NCBI GenBank assembly: GCA_028291055.1
Contig: JAQGIP010000068.1
Coordinates: 1-42,502 of the forward strand
DNA from: Caulobacter sp.
Lineage (GTDB): Bacteria > Pseudomonadota > Alphaproteobacteria > Caulobacterales > Caulobacteraceae
Direction: 5' to 3'
DNA length: 42,502 nt
Shown here: positions 1-8,811 of the stretch, piece by piece
How the letters are laid out: the number at the start of each line of letters is the position of its first letter
Position numbering within the stretch: the stretch's first letter is position 1
Translations under genes and position numbers: made by a program
The notes under the pieces: model-generated
The model's database searches: none
What the model was told of the DNA's origin: nothing
What the model saw: the letters and a program-made list of their open reading frames with translations, nothing else

Positions 1-1
1 C

Positions 2-94
2 GTCTCCAAGCGCGGCGTCGACAAGTGGGAGCGCGCGCCCAAGGCTGAAGTGGCCGCCAGACTGGCGCGCGGCATCGCCGAATCGTTGCAGTAG
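2..94 (+). CDS. coaBC: Phosphopantothenoylcysteine decarboxylase / phosphopantothenate-cysteine ligase, C-terminal end (partial)
   Basis: Only the last 30 codons are inside the window, ending at TAG 92-94. The frame reads VSKRGVDKWERAPKAEVAAR and ends IAESLQ. The 'W-x-R-x-x-K-x-E-V-A-x-R-L' tail with a closing Ile-Ala helix is typical of the CoaB domain end of CoaBC, which makes 4'-phosphopantetheine on the way to coenzyme A. The dut gene starts 6 bases further on. A coaBC-dut pair is a common arrangement in alphaproteobacteria and supports the call. The 5' part lies outside the window, so the domains with catalytic residues cannot be seen. Confidence 0.7.
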   Translation, partial: VSKRGVDKWERAPKAEVAARLARGIAESLQ

Positions 95-100
95 ACGGTC

Positions 101-580
101 ATGTCCAGCACGCCGCCCAACCCGATCCCGCCGATCATCCCCCTCCGCCGCCTGCCGCACGCCGAGGGCCTGCCCCTGCCGGCCTATGAAACGACCGGCT
201 CGGCGGGCATGGATCTGCGCGCCGCCGTGGCCGAGGGCGAGACCCTCACCCTGAAGCCGGGCGCCCGCGACATGGTCCCCACGGGCCTGTGCATCGCCGT
301 GCCCCACGGTTTCGAGGCCCAGGTGCGGCCGCGCTCGGGGCTGGCGGCCAAGGCGGGGGTCACCTGCCTCAATTCACCCGGCACCATCGACAGCGACTAT
401 CGCGGCGAGGTGAAGGTGATCCTGATCAATCACGGGGAAGAAGAGTTCCACATCCGCCGGGGCGACCGCATCGCCCAGCTGGTCATCGCGCCGGTGGCGC
501 AGGCCCTGTGGGCGGAGGTGGCGGATCTGGACGAGACGGCGCGCGGCGCCGGCGGCTTCGGTTCGACAGGCGGGCGCTAG
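101..580 (+). CDS. dut: Deoxyuridine 5'-triphosphate nucleotidohydrolase (dUTPase)
   Basis: Hydrolyses dUTP to dUMP and pyrophosphate, keeping uracil out of DNA and supplying dUMP for thymidylate synthesis; the enzyme is a cytosolic homotrimer. The 159-aa length is normal. All five family motifs are visible: GSAGMDLRA (residues 33-41), the RPRSGLA segment (77-83), [13 protein letters not shown] (94-106, with Asp97 as the usual water-activating residue and Tyr100 for uracil stacking), RGDRIAQLV (120-128) and the C-terminal GGFGSTGG lid (151-158). It starts at ATG 101, six bases after the preceding coaBC frame, so the two are probably co-transcribed. The proline-rich first 12 residues are slightly longer than the minimal family start. 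Confidence 0.97.
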   Translation: MSSTPPNPIPPIIPLRRLPHAEGLPLPAYETTGSAGMDLRAAVAEGETLTLKPGARDMVPTGLCIAVPHGFEAQVRPRSGLAAKAGVTCLNSPGTIDSDYRGEVKVILINHGEEEFHIRRGDRIAQLVIAPVAQALWAEVADLDETARGAGGFGSTGGR

Positions 581-602
581 AGCCCCCTCTTAGGGCCGGG
601 CC

Positions 603-713
603 CTAGAAGGACGGATGCAGCGCGAGATAGCCCAGGAAGCCGGTCGCGAAGGCGGCCACGGCGATCCACATATAGGGCCGGAAGATCGAGGTGGGGTGGT
701 CAATGGCACGCAA
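603..713 (-). CDS. Possible very small single-helix membrane protein (36 aa)
   Basis: On the minus strand a frame ends at 603-605 and carries a convincing hydrophobic helix, IAVAAFATGFLGYLALHPSF, preceded by a polar segment (AIDHPTSIFRPYMW). No ATG or GTG lies close upstream in this frame. The best start I can see is TTG at 711-713, with AAGGA about ten bases upstream. The frame stays open further upstream, but that part is Gly/Arg-rich and looks like antisense shadow. It sits in the 220-base gap between dut and the CoA-transferase-family gene. I do not recognise the family; a short inner-membrane protein is the most that can be said. Confidence 0.35.
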   Translation of the reverse strand: MRAIDHPTSIFRPYMWIAVAAFATGFLGYLALHPSF

Positions 714-800
714 CGGCGGGGTTTCCTTGGTCTCTGTATCCGAACGTCTGAATACGCGGCGCCGGATATGGTTGCTGCGACCTGAGGAATCCAGCCTTAC

Positions 801-2048
801 ATGATTCGCCTCACAGGGGATAATGCGGCCAATTGGCTCGCCGATCGGTTGCGGGGTAGCGCCGGACGGGTGTTCGTCACCGGGGGCGCCGCCGAGCCCA
901 CGCTGTTCGCCAGGGCCTTCGCCCAGGCCCCCGAGACCGCCGCCGGCCTGACCTTCCTGGGGGCCTGGATCCCCGGCGCCAACCGCACCGACTGGGCCGC
1001 CCTGGGGGCCGGGGCGGAGGGGACCTTCGTCTCCGCCGACTGGCGCCAAAGCTTTGAAGCGGGACGGTTTTTGTTCCGGCCCATCACCTGGAGCCAGACG
1101 CGGACCTGGCTGGCCACGACTCCGATGGACGCCGGCCTGTTCCAGGTGTCGCCGCCCGACGCCGACGGGATGTGTTCGCTCGGAATCTCGGTGGATTTCC
1201 AGACCAGCGCGCTACCCCGCGCGATCCTCAAGGTCGCCCATATCAACCCCGCGATGCCCGCGCCCTGCAACGGGATCAAGGTCCCGCTGGATGCATTTGA
1301 CGCCGTGGTTGAGGCAGAAATGCCACTGCCAAGCTACGACGCCGGGAGCCTCGACCCGGCTTTCGAGGCGATCAAGGGCCACATCACCACCCTGACGCCC
1401 GACCGCGCCCACCTCCAGTTCGGCCTGGGCAAGGCCGGCGTCGCGGCGCTCGCCGGCATGCGCGGCCGGCGCGGCCTCAACATCCATTCCGGCATGGTCA
1501 GCGATCCGCTCATCCACCTGCTGGATGAGGACACCGTCGACGCCGTCACCTGCGGCATGGCCCTGGGCTCGGCGGAACTGCACGCCAAGGCCGCCGCCGA
1601 CCGCCGCGTGACCTTCGTCGACGCCGCGCGCACCCACGACATCCGCGCCCTGGCCCAGGTGCCGCGCCTGATCGCCGTCAATTCCGCCCTGGAGGTCGAC
1701 CTCTTCGGCCAGGCCAACGCCGAACGCCTGGACGGCCGCCAGATCAGCGGCATCGGCGGCCTGACCGACTTCCTCAAGGGCGCGCGCCTCAGCGAAGGCG
1801 GCGTGCCCATCGTGGCCCTCAACGCCACCGCCAAGGGCGGAACCCTCAGCCGCATCGTACCCCAGCTGACCTCCGGCACGGTCTCCGTCAGCCGCCACGA
1901 CATCGGCGTCGTCGTCACCGAGCACGGTATCGCCGACCTGCGCGACCTGCCCCTCGACGCCCGCGCCCAGGCCCTCATCGCCGTCGCCGCCCCCCAGCAC
2001 CGGGACGCCCTGGCCAATGAATGGGACGCGATGCGCCGCAGGATGTAG
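801..2048 (+). CDS. Acetyl-CoA hydrolase/transferase family protein (4-hydroxybutyrate CoA-transferase-like)
   Basis: A 415-aa protein of the class I CoA-transferase group that includes acetyl-CoA hydrolase, succinyl-CoA:acetate CoA-transferase and 4-hydroxybutyrate CoA-transferase. Both halves are present. In the second half the segment NSALEVDLFGQAN aligns with the family's catalytic glutamate region (the Glu that forms the acyl-glutamyl thioester), and GISGIGGLTDFLKGA matches the glycine-rich segment that forms the oxyanion/CoA site. GLNIHSGMVSD and VVTEHGIADLR are also typical. It starts at ATG 801; GAGGA lies about 12 bases upstream, a loose Shine-Dalgarno. The substrate cannot be read from sequence. 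It stands alone, followed by a REP-like element. Confidence 0.85.
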   Translation: MIRLTGDNAANWLADRLRGSAGRVFVTGGAAEPTLFARAFAQAPETAAGLTFLGAWIPGANRTDWAALGAGAEGTFVSADWRQSFEAGRFLFRPITWSQTRTWLATTPMDAGLFQVSPPDADGMCSLGISVDFQTSALPRAILKVAHINPAMPAPCNGIKVPLDAFDAVVEAEMPLPSYDAGSLDPAFEAIKGHITTLTPDRAHLQFGLGKAGVAALAGMRGRRGLNIHSGMVSDPLIHLLDEDTVDAVTCGMALGSAELHAKAAADRRVTFVDAARTHDIRALAQVPRLIAVNSALEVDLFGQANAERLDGRQISGIGGLTDFLKGARLSEGGVPIVALNATAKGGTLSRIVPQLTSGTVSVSRHDIGVVVTEHGIADLRDLPLDARAQALIAVAAPQHRDALANEWDAMRRRM

Positions 2049-2058
2049 AGCGCCGCCC

Positions 2059-2193
2059 GGGGACATGTACGCTCTCAAATCACGCGGAGTTCGCGCCCAC
2101 GCTCAACCGTACGTGTCCCCAAAAAGCGGGCCAGGGGACACGTACGGTCTGGCGCCGCTCCACTCCGTCAAGCGCTTGAGAGCGTACATGTCC
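2059..2193. repeat. REP-like element: two inverted hairpins (REPIN-like)
   Basis: Two about 60-base hairpins face each other. The first runs from GGGGACATGTACG (2059-2071) to CGTACGTGTCCCC (2108-2120). The second runs from GGGGACACGTACG (2134-2146) to CGTACATGTCC (2183-2193). The outer arms 2059-2076 and 2176-2193 are also perfect inverted copies of each other, as are 2106-2120 and 2134-2148. The same GGGGACAYGYACG arm recurs at 41853-41865 with its inverted partner. This is the architecture of REP doublets mobilised by RAYT-type transposases; no such transposase is in this window. Confidence 0.75.
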
Positions 2194-2224
2194 GCGGGAA
2201 TGTCCCGCGTCGCGCCCCCTACCC

Positions 2225-2370
2225 ATACCCCCCGCCATGATCTCCGCCGTCCAGGCCGGCTCGCACACCTCGTCGCGCGGCAGGAACCCCTTCAGCACCG
2301 GCTTGAGGTCCATCACCGGCGCGCCGTCGATGGCGGCGGCAAGCTCCACCGCAACATCTGCGAGTGACTC
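2225..2370 (-). pseudogene. Remnant of a TrmO/UPF0066-like methyltransferase gene (C-terminal fragment)
   Basis: On the minus strand, reading from about 2370 to 2225, the frame gives ELAAAIDGAPVMDLKPV, then LKGFLPRDEVCEPAWTAEIM. This matches the C-terminal end of the TrmO/TsaA (UPF0066) family of SAM-dependent tRNA-modification enzymes, whose hallmark is 'DGTPVLDLKPV' followed by 'FLPR...QPxW..ELM'. The upstream 200 or so residues are absent, and after the match the frame runs into the REP-like element, so the normal C-terminus is lost as well. A Fur-type palindrome (2359-2373) overlaps the upstream edge. Most likely a relic rather than an expressed protein; the family call rests on about 40 residues. 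Confidence 0.45.
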
Positions 2371-2373
2371 GCA
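2359..2373 (+). promoter_or_regulatory. Fur-box-like palindrome upstream of the PepSY gene
   Basis: TGCGAGTGACTCGCA is a perfect 7-1-7 inverted repeat, continuing as TTCGC on the right like the third repeat of many Fur sites. It lies 66 bases upstream of the GTG start of the PepSY gene at 2439. A second perfect 7-1-7 palindrome precedes the neighbouring TonB receptor. The location, geometry and iron-uptake context make it a likely iron-responsive operator. This is inference from symmetry and context only. Confidence 0.6.
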
Positions 2374-2438
2374 TTCGCCTTGCCATTGCGACTTAATCGC
2401 ACTATCGCGGAAGGCTGTTTTGTCGGGACCCCGCCTTC

Positions 2439-3587
2439 GTGACCCAATCCCTCCTCGGCCGCCTGCGCCGCTTCTGGCTGAACGTCCACCTGTGGCTGGG
2501 CGCGGGCCTGTTCGTGGTCCTGGTTCCCCTGGGCCTCTCCGGCTCGGCCCTGGTGTGGGACACCGGGCTGGATCACCTGCTGCATCCGGGCCGTTTCGCG
2601 GTGACCGGCCCGGCCACGCTGCCGGCTTCCGCCTATCTCGACGCCGCGCGCCAGGGGTTCGGCGAACGCGCTACCGTCGCCCAGCTGCGCCTGCCTGAAA
2701 AGCCCGGCGATCCCGTCATCGTCACCGGCCGCATGGCCGGTCCGCCCCCCGCGCCGGGCCAGCGGCCGCGCACCCTGACCGCCTGGGTCGATCCCGGCAA
2801 GGCGACCCTGCTCGGCGTGGCCGAGACCCGCGCCGAATTCATCGGGACCATGCACGCCCTGCACGGCAACCTGCTGCTGTCGCCGGCGCTGGGCCGCAAG
2901 GTGGTGGGCTGGCTGGGCTGGGCGATGTTCGTGTCCAGCTGCACGGGCCTGTGGCTGTGGTGGCCGCGCTCCGGCTCGCCGCTCAAGGGCTTGCGGTGGC
3001 GCCGTTCGCCCTCCTTCCTCAACAACCTGCACCACCTGACCGGCTGGCTGATCTGCATCCCGCTGGCGCTGCTGTCGCTGACCGGCGTCTACATCGCCTT
3101 CCCCAAGACCAGCCACGCCCTGTTCGGCGTCGCCGCGCCGCAAGCGCCCGGCGGCGGCGGAGCAGGCGGCCGGGGCGGCGCCCAGGCCGCGCCCCTGGCC
3201 AAGACATCGCTGAGCATCGACCAGGCGCTGAAGACCGCCCAGGTCTGGGCCCCCGGCGCCAAGCCCTCGATGATCGTCCTGCCGACCCGGGAGAACGAAC
3301 CCGCCTGGCGCATCCAGTATGCCGGCAAGCCGCCCAAGAGCGTGCGCGTCTATGACGCCAGCGGCGAGGCCGAGCCCTCGCGCGGCCAGCAACAGGGCGG
3401 CGGCCAGCAGGACCCGGTCTCCAAGACCATGCGCGGCCTCCACGACGGCGGCGGCGCGGGCATCGTGTGGCAGACCATCATCTTCATCGCCGGCGTCGCC
3501 CCCACCATCCTGGGCGCCTCCGGCATCGTCATGTGGCTGCGCCGCCGCGAACGCCGCCGCCACCTCGCCCGCCCCGCCGCCGAATAA
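2439..3587 (+). CDS. PepSY-associated transmembrane protein (PiuB-like, iron uptake)
   Basis: A 382-aa inner-membrane protein of the PepSY_TM family, often paired with siderophore receptors and thought to act in reductive release or handling of iron at the inner membrane. The N-terminal segment FWLNVHLWLGAGLFVVLVPL is the typical first helix. A second pair of helices lies near GWLGWAMFVSSCTGLWLWWP and the next near LTGWLICIPLALLSLTGVYI. A final helix (IIFIAGVAPTILGASGIVMW) is followed by an Arg-rich cytoplasmic tail. Conserved His residues (HLW, HALHG, NNLHH) are the usual candidate haem or metal ligands. Between helices is a Gly/Ala-rich periplasmic stretch (GGGGAGGRGG). It starts at GTG 2439. 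It is the first gene of the iron locus. Confidence 0.88.
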   Translation: MTQSLLGRLRRFWLNVHLWLGAGLFVVLVPLGLSGSALVWDTGLDHLLHPGRFAVTGPATLPASAYLDAARQGFGERATVAQLRLPEKPGDPVIVTGRMAGPPPAPGQRPRTLTAWVDPGKATLLGVAETRAEFIGTMHALHGNLLLSPALGRKVVGWLGWAMFVSSCTGLWLWWPRSGSPLKGLRWRRSPSFLNNLHHLTGWLICIPLALLSLTGVYIAFPKTSHALFGVAAPQAPGGGGAGGRGGAQAAPLAKTSLSIDQALKTAQVWAPGAKPSMIVLPTRENEPAWRIQYAGKPPKSVRVYDASGEAEPSRGQQQGGGQQDPVSKTMRGLHDGGGAGIVWQTIIFIAGVAPTILGASGIVMWLRRRERRRHLARPAAE

Positions 3588-3596
3588 CTTCCTTGT

Positions 3597-3611
3597 TGAG
3601 AATGATTCTCA
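3597..3611 (+). promoter_or_regulatory. Fur box upstream of the TonB-dependent siderophore receptor
   Basis: TGAGAATGATTCTCA is a perfect 7-1-7 palindrome and very close to the classical Fur consensus (GAATGATTCTCATT is fully present). It begins 10 bases after the stop codon of the PepSY gene and lies about 80 bases before the receptor start at 3692. This implies that the receptor has its own iron-repressed promoter in addition to any read-through from upstream. Confidence 0.85.
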
Positions 3612-3691
3612 TTGCGCCGCTTCCGACTCGCAAATAAGAACCGTTAGCAATCTCAACTACGGCCCCTGGGGCCTCCCGGGGGTCCTACTCG

Positions 3692-6085
3692 ATGCGTAAG
3701 CCGTCCACGCGAAATCAACCCGCAAATCAACTCGGCGCCGCCCTGTTCGCCGGCGCCGCCGGCCTGTGCTTCGCCTCCGGCGTCTATGCGGCGCAGGCCC
3801 CCGCCGACGCCGCCGACGCGGGCTCCACCGAGGTCGCGGGCGTCGATATCAACGGCAGGAAGGAAGACACCGGCATCGCGCTGGTCCCCACCTCGGTCCA
3901 GGACACCCCCCAGACCCTGCAGGTGATCGGCCAGGAGCAGCTGCGCCAGCAGGGCGTCACCAGCCTCGAACAGGCGATGCGCAATGTGCCGGGCATCACC
4001 ATCGCCATCGGGGAGGGCGGCACCCTCAGCGGCGACCAGTTCAAGATCCGCGGCTTCGACGCCAAGGACGACGTCTATGTCGACGGCCTGCGCGACTTCG
4101 GCGCCTATGCCCGCGACAGCTTCGCCTATGAAGAGGTTCAGGTCCTGAAGGGCCCGTCCGGCGCCATGTTCGGCCGCGGCACGACGGGGGGCGCCATCAA
4201 CACCGTCTCCAAGACCCCCAAGCTGCGCGACTTCGGCGAGGTCGACGGCTACATCGGCAACGGCGAATACGGCCGCGCGCTGGGCGACGTGAACCACCAG
4301 CTGACCGACACCAGCGCCGTGCGCCTGAACGTCATGGTGCAGACCAACCACGGCGTCCAGCGCGACGTGATCCAGGGCAAGCGCTGGGGCGTGGACCTGG
4401 CCTATGTCTACGGCATCGGCACGAAGACGACGCTCACCGCCAACTACCTGCACCAGAGCGAGGACAAGATCCCCGACTACGGGATCATCATCGTCCAGCC
4501 CCCGGGCAGCCTGATCGCCCTGCCGGCCAGCGAGTACAATGTGGGCGTGCCGCGCAACACCTTCACCGGCTGGGCCGCCGACCGCGACCACACCCGCGCC
4601 GACGTCTTCACCGTCCGGGTCAACCACCAGGCGACGCCCTGGCTGACGCTCACCAGCGACACCCGCTACGGCGTCTATTCGCGCTACTTCCAGTACAGCA
4701 CCACGGACAGCTGCAGCGCTGCCTGCCTCACCAACCTGTTCGACAACAATCCGGCCACCATCCCCGGCGCGGGCGTGGGCGGCTCGGGCCCCTATACGAT
4801 GGACGCCTGGGGCGCGCAGAACATCTCCACGGCGCGGGCGGAGTTCAACGTCGGCGGCTTCAGGAACCAGCTGATCGTCGGCGTCGACCTGTCCTACCAG
4901 TCCAACGACAAGAGCTTCAAAGCCTACACCCTTCCGGCCGGCATCGCGGTGCGCAACACCATCCCGCGCGACCTGACCCACCCCGACCGCGACTTCCCCG
5001 TGGGCTACGCTGTCTACACCCCGACGGCGGCCGTCCCTTGCCCGGTAGCGCCGGCCAGGGCCTGCTCGGCCACCTCCGCCACGGTGCTGTCCACCAGCGG
5101 CAAGAGCAGCGACGTCGGCCTGATCCTGACCGACCGCCTGTGGTTCACCCCTGAAATCTCGGTGATCGGCTCGGCCCGCGTCGACGCCTATGCGGCGACC
5201 CTGGACTCGGTGACCGTGGCCGGGGCGCTGACGCGCATCAAGTCCAACGCCCACCTGGTCAGCCCGCGCATCAGCTTCGTTTGGGAGCCCCGTGACAACC
5301 AGACCTTCTACCTCTCCTGGGGCCGGTCCTCGACGCCGCAGGGCACGTCGATCGTCGGGGCCGGCACGGCCCTGGCCGTCACCTCCAAGGATCTGGATCC
5401 GGAAGTCAGCGAGACCTGGGAACTGGGCGCCAAGGTCGGCCTGTTCGACAGCCGCCTGACCCTGGGCGGGGCGATCTTCGACGTGAAGAAGGACAACGCC
5501 ACCCAGGCCGATCCGGCCACCGGCTTCACCCTGGCCCAGTCGGGTGAGCGCCAGGAGGTCAAGGGCGTGGAGCTGAACGCTACCGGCAAGATCACCGACA
5601 ACTGGACGCTCAACGCCGCCTACTCCTACCTCGACGCCAAGATCCTGGACTCCTACACGGCCTGCACGCCCACCACCCTGCCGTGCCCGGTGGGCGCCCC
5701 GGCCAGCACGCCGATCCTCAACCGTTTCATCGTCGGCCAGCAGGTCACCTTCGTGCCGAAGAACTCGGCCTCGCTGTGGACCACCTACAATTTGAAGGAC
5801 GTGGTTCCCGGCCTGACCGTGGGCGGCGGCGTCACCTACCAGTCCAAGCTCTATCTGGGCTACACGACCGCCACCGTGGCCCCCAACCCCACGGGCCTGT
5901 CCAAGATCGCCATGGTCCCGGAGACCGTCTCGTTCGACGGCTACGTGGCCTATGAGTTCGGCAATGTCCGTCTGGCCGTGAACGGCTATAACCTCGCCGA
6001 CCGGCTGAACTACAGCCAGGTGTTCGGCAACCGCGCCGTGCCCGTCGGGCGTAGCGTCATCGTCTCGCTGGGAGTGCGCTTCTAA
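3692..6085 (+). CDS. TonB-dependent siderophore receptor (Fiu/PiuA-type, catecholate)
   Basis: A 797-aa outer-membrane receptor importing ferric siderophores with energy from TonB-ExbBD. The N-terminal signal peptide has the hydrophobic core [20 protein letters not shown], with cleavage probably near residue 34. The plug domain follows: [16 protein letters not shown], then [39 protein letters not shown] and [20 protein letters not shown], which are hallmarks of the Fiu/PiuA/FhuE branch. The rest is a beta-barrel ending in GVRF, with the C-terminal Phe typical of outer-membrane insertion. A Fur box lies upstream, and piuC begins two bases after the stop. Paired PepSY and PiuC genes argue for catecholate or monomeric siderophore uptake; the exact ligand is unknown. 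Confidence 0.93.
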   Translation: MRKPSTRNQPANQLGAALFAGAAGLCFASGVYAAQAPADAADAGSTEVAGVDINGRKEDTGIALVPTSVQDTPQTLQVIGQEQLRQQGVTSLEQAMRNVPGITIAIGEGGTLSGDQFKIRGFDAKDDVYVDGLRDFGAYARDSFAYEEVQVLKGPSGAMFGRGTTGGAINTVSKTPKLRDFGEVDGYIGNGEYGRALGDVNHQLTDTSAVRLNVMVQTNHGVQRDVIQGKRWGVDLAYVYGIGTKTTLTANYLHQSEDKIPDYGIIIVQPPGSLIALPASEYNVGVPRNTFTGWAADRDHTRADVFTVRVNHQATPWLTLTSDTRYGVYSRYFQYSTTDSCSAACLTNLFDNNPATIPGAGVGGSGPYTMDAWGAQNISTARAEFNVGGFRNQLIVGVDLSYQSNDKSFKAYTLPAGIAVRNTIPRDLTHPDRDFPVGYAVYTPTAAVPCPVAPARACSATSATVLSTSGKSSDVGLILTDRLWFTPEISVIGSARVDAYAATLDSVTVAGALTRIKSNAHLVSPRISFVWEPRDNQTFYLSWGRSSTPQGTSIVGAGTALAVTSKDLDPEVSETWELGAKVGLFDSRLTLGGAIFDVKKDNATQADPATGFTLAQSGERQEVKGVELNATGKITDNWTLNAAYSYLDAKILDSYTACTPTTLPCPVGAPASTPILNRFIVGQQVTFVPKNSASLWTTYNLKDVVPGLTVGGGVTYQSKLYLGYTTATVAPNPTGLSKIAMVPETVSFDGYVAYEFGNVRLAVNGYNLADRLNYSQVFGNRAVPVGRSVIVSLGVRF

Positions 6086-6086
6086 C

Positions 6087-6770
6087 GTGCTGATCCGGGT
6101 TCCCCAGCTTCTGACCCCGCAACAGGTGGGCCATTGCCGCGCCGTGCTCGAAGGGTCGGACTGGGTGGACGGCAAGGTCACCGCCGGCGTCCAGTCGGCC
6201 AGGGCCAAGCGCAATCTCCAGGTTCCGGAAAACGCCCCCGCCGCGCGCGAACTGGGCGAGATGATCCTGGGGGCGCTGGGCGTGAACGAGACCTTCGTCT
6301 CCGCCGCCCTGCCGCTCAGGGTCTTTCCGCCGCTGTTCAACCGCTATGACGCGGGTATGGAATTCGGCAGCCACGTGGACAACGCCATCCGCTTCGCGCC
6401 GGGCACAAACCTGCGCTTCCGCACCGACATCTCCGCCACCCTCTTCCTCACCGATCCGGCCGACTACGACGGCGGCGAACTGGTCATCGAGGACAGCTTC
6501 GGCGAACAGGCCGTTAAGCTGGCGGCCGGCGACATGGTCCTCTACCCCGCCACCAGCGTGCACCATGTGCGCCCCATCACCCGGGGCAGCCGCTGGTCGT
6601 GCTTCTTCTGGCTGCAGTCGATGGTCAAGGACGACGCCCAGCGCGCCCTGCTGCACGGCCTGGACAAATCCATCGGCGAGGCGCGCGCTGCCCTGTCCGA
6701 CGGCCATCGCTCGGTGGTCGGCCTGACCGGCGCCTACCACAACCTGATCCGCATGTGGTCGGAGGTCTGA
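6087..6770 (+). CDS. piuC: PKHD-type Fe(II)/2-oxoglutarate hydroxylase (PiuC/YbiX family)
   Basis: A 227-aa prolyl-4-hydroxylase-fold dioxygenase that is regularly encoded beside Fiu/PiuA receptors; its natural substrate is not established. The iron triad is visible as HVD (His96, Asp98) and His159 in [11 protein letters not shown], with Arg169 placed to bind 2-oxoglutarate. The N-terminal '[14 protein letters not shown]' helix and the 'NLQVPENAP' segment are standard for the YbiX family, and the length is normal. It starts at GTG 6087, one base after the receptor stop, so it is certainly in the same transcript and under the same Fur control. Confidence 0.93.
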   Translation: MLIRVPQLLTPQQVGHCRAVLEGSDWVDGKVTAGVQSARAKRNLQVPENAPAARELGEMILGALGVNETFVSAALPLRVFPPLFNRYDAGMEFGSHVDNAIRFAPGTNLRFRTDISATLFLTDPADYDGGELVIEDSFGEQAVKLAAGDMVLYPATSVHHVRPITRGSRWSCFFWLQSMVKDDAQRALLHGLDKSIGEARAALSDGHRSVVGLTGAYHNLIRMWSEV

Positions 6771-6862
6771 GGGCGATCCGCGATCCGCGCCAGGCTGCGG
6801 CATAACGTCCCGCGCCGATCCGCAAACACTTGATTCAACGTTCCTATTCAGAATGCCCGGAT

Positions 6863-8767
6863 ATGGCGAATGCCCCGGCCACACCCCCGCTCGACGATGC
6901 GGACATGCAGGCGATCCAGGCCTTCTTCACGGGAAGCCGTGACCTGTTCTGCGTCATCGACCGCAAGGGGCGCTTCAAGCGCGTCAATCCGGCCTGGACC
7001 CGGCTCAGCGGCTGGACCGAAGATGACCTGATCGGCAAGTCGCCCCTCGACTTCATCCATCCCGACGACCACGAGGCCATGGTCGCCATGACCCTGACCC
7101 TGCGGGAGACCGGACAGGGCGAAAACCTGGGCCGGGTGCGGCTGAAGGACGGCTCCTACCGCTGGTTCGAGGCGCGCAACCAGCGCACCGGCGACGGCGA
7201 CGTGATCGGCTCCCTGCGCGACGTCACCGAGGACCACGCGCGGGGCGTGGCCCTGGAGGCGGCGCGCCAGAACGAGGTCATGCTGTCGGAGGCCGCCAAC
7301 ATCGGCTCCTGGACCTACGACCCCGGCGCCGACACCATCCGGTGGTCCGACAGCGTGCCGCGCCTGTCCGGCTGGAGCCAGGACGAGATCGGCTCGCCCG
7401 AGGCCTGGAACGCCACCCTGCATCCCGACGAGCGCGACGCGGTCAACGCCGCCTTCCTGCTGGGGGTGCAAGAGGGCATCGACGCCAGCATCGACCACCG
7501 CATGAAGACCCGCGACGGCCGGTGGCTGTGGCTGCGCGCCACCTTCCGCTGCGTGCCGCGCCCCGGCGGCCGGCGGGGCTATATCCTGAAGGGCATCTCC
7601 CAGGACGTCACCGAGTTGGCCCAGGCCCGCGACGGGGCGCTGCGGGCCAGCGAGGCCAAGACCCAGTTTCTGGCCAATATGAGCCACGAGATCCGCACGC
7701 CGATGAACGGGGTGATGGGGGTGCTGCACCTGCTCAGGCACGAACCTCTGTCGCAGGACGGCCGGGGATTGGTGGCCGAGGCCCTGGGCTGCGGCGAGAT
7801 GCTGGCCGCCATCCTGGATGATGTCATCGACTTCTCGCGCATCGAGGCGGGGATGCTGGAGCTGGCCTCCGAGCCCGTCGATCCCCGCGCCCTGATCGCC
7901 GGGGTGCTGCAGCTGCTGAAACCCCAGGCGGACGCCAAGACCCTCACCCTCACCGCCGAGATCGACCCGGCGGTGGACACCCTGCTGGGCGACCCGGTGC
8001 GTCTGCGCCAGGGGTTGTTCAACCTGGTCGGCAACGCGGTGAAGTTCACCCTGCGCGGCGGGGTCACCCTGCGCGCGTTTCCGGTTCCCATCGGCGATGG
8101 GCCCGGCCTGCGGTTTGAGATCATCGACACCGGCGTCGGTATTTCCCCCGAGGCCCAGACCAGCCTGTTCGAACGCTTCCACCAGGCCGACGCCTCCACC
8201 ACCCGGCGCTTCGGCGGCTCGGGCCTGGGGCTGGCCATCACCCGGCGGCTGGCCGAGATGATGGGCGGCGGAGTGGGCTTCACCTCCACGCCCGGCCAGG
8301 GCTCCACCTTCTGGATCGAGATCGCCGCCATCCCCTGCGAGGCCGCGCCCGCCGCGCCAGAGTTCGAGGGCGGCTGGCTGGAGGGCTTGAGCGTGCTGGT
8401 GGTAGAGGACAACCCAACCAACCGGCTGATCGCCACGCGCTTGCTGGCCAGCTTCGGGGCCGCCGTGGTCGCCGCCGAGGACGGACTGCTGGGCGTGGAG
8501 GCCGCCGCCCGGGGCGGCATCGACCTGATCCTGATGGACATCCAGATGCCCGGCATCGACGGCGTCGAGGCCACGCGTCGCATCCGCGCCTTCGACGGGC
8601 CGGAGGGCCGCGTGCCGATCATCGCGCTGACCGCCAACGTCCTGGGCCACCAGACCGCCGCCTATCTGGCCGCCGGCATGGACGGGGTGGTCGGCAAGCC
8701 CATCGCCCCCAACGCCCTGCTGGCCGAGATCGCCCGCCTGGCCGGCGCCGACGCGGCCGCCGCTTAG
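6863..8767 (+). CDS. Hybrid sensor histidine kinase (PAS-PAS-HisKA-HATPase-REC)
   Basis: Predicted soluble sensory kinase of 634 aa from ATG 6863; an in-frame TTG at 6830 would add 11 residues, and neither start has a strong ribosome site. Domain order: PAS 1 (about 17-130, with DLFCVIDRKGRFKRVNPAW), PAS 2 of the PAS_3 type (about 145-255, ending in GISQDVTEL), then HisKA with NMSHEIRTPMNGVMG (phospho-acceptor His275). The HATPase_c domain shows an N-box (LVGNAVKFT), DTGVGIS, the FERFHQAD F-box and GGSGLGLAI. A C-terminal receiver domain carries LVVEDN, phospho-acceptor Asp559 in LMDIQMPG and the conserved Lys in VGKPI. No transmembrane segment is seen. No separate response regulator or output gene lies nearby, so the target is unknown. 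Confidence 0.95.
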   Translation: MANAPATPPLDDADMQAIQAFFTGSRDLFCVIDRKGRFKRVNPAWTRLSGWTEDDLIGKSPLDFIHPDDHEAMVAMTLTLRETGQGENLGRVRLKDGSYRWFEARNQRTGDGDVIGSLRDVTEDHARGVALEAARQNEVMLSEAANIGSWTYDPGADTIRWSDSVPRLSGWSQDEIGSPEAWNATLHPDERDAVNAAFLLGVQEGIDASIDHRMKTRDGRWLWLRATFRCVPRPGGRRGYILKGISQDVTELAQARDGALRASEAKTQFLANMSHEIRTPMNGVMGVLHLLRHEPLSQDGRGLVAEALGCGEMLAAILDDVIDFSRIEAGMLELASEPVDPRALIAGVLQLLKPQADAKTLTLTAEIDPAVDTLLGDPVRLRQGLFNLVGNAVKFTLRGGVTLRAFPVPIGDGPGLRFEIIDTGVGISPEAQTSLFERFHQADASTTRRFGGSGLGLAITRRLAEMMGGGVGFTSTPGQGSTFWIEIAAIPCEAAPAAPEFEGGWLEGLSVLVVEDNPTNRLIATRLLASFGAAVVAAEDGLLGVEAAARGGIDLILMDIQMPGIDGVEATRRIRAFDGPEGRVPIIALTANVLGHQTAAYLAAGMDGVVGKPIAPNALLAEIARLAGADAAAA

Positions 8768-8811
8768 GCTTGGTCTTTCACGGCGGCGTCTGAAGCGAGC
8801 CGCCGATAGAA

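Noticed and set aside
2237..2698. Plus-strand frame of 153 codons before the PepSY gene
   Set aside because: Ser/Pro/Arg-rich, overlaps the start of a clear PepSY protein in another frame, and has no recognisable domain.
3653..6340. Very long minus-strand open frame (895 codons) opposite the TonB receptor
   Set aside because: Composition is Gly/Ala/Asp/Val-rich without any family motif and it lies exactly opposite a well-supported gene; typical third-position GC shadow.
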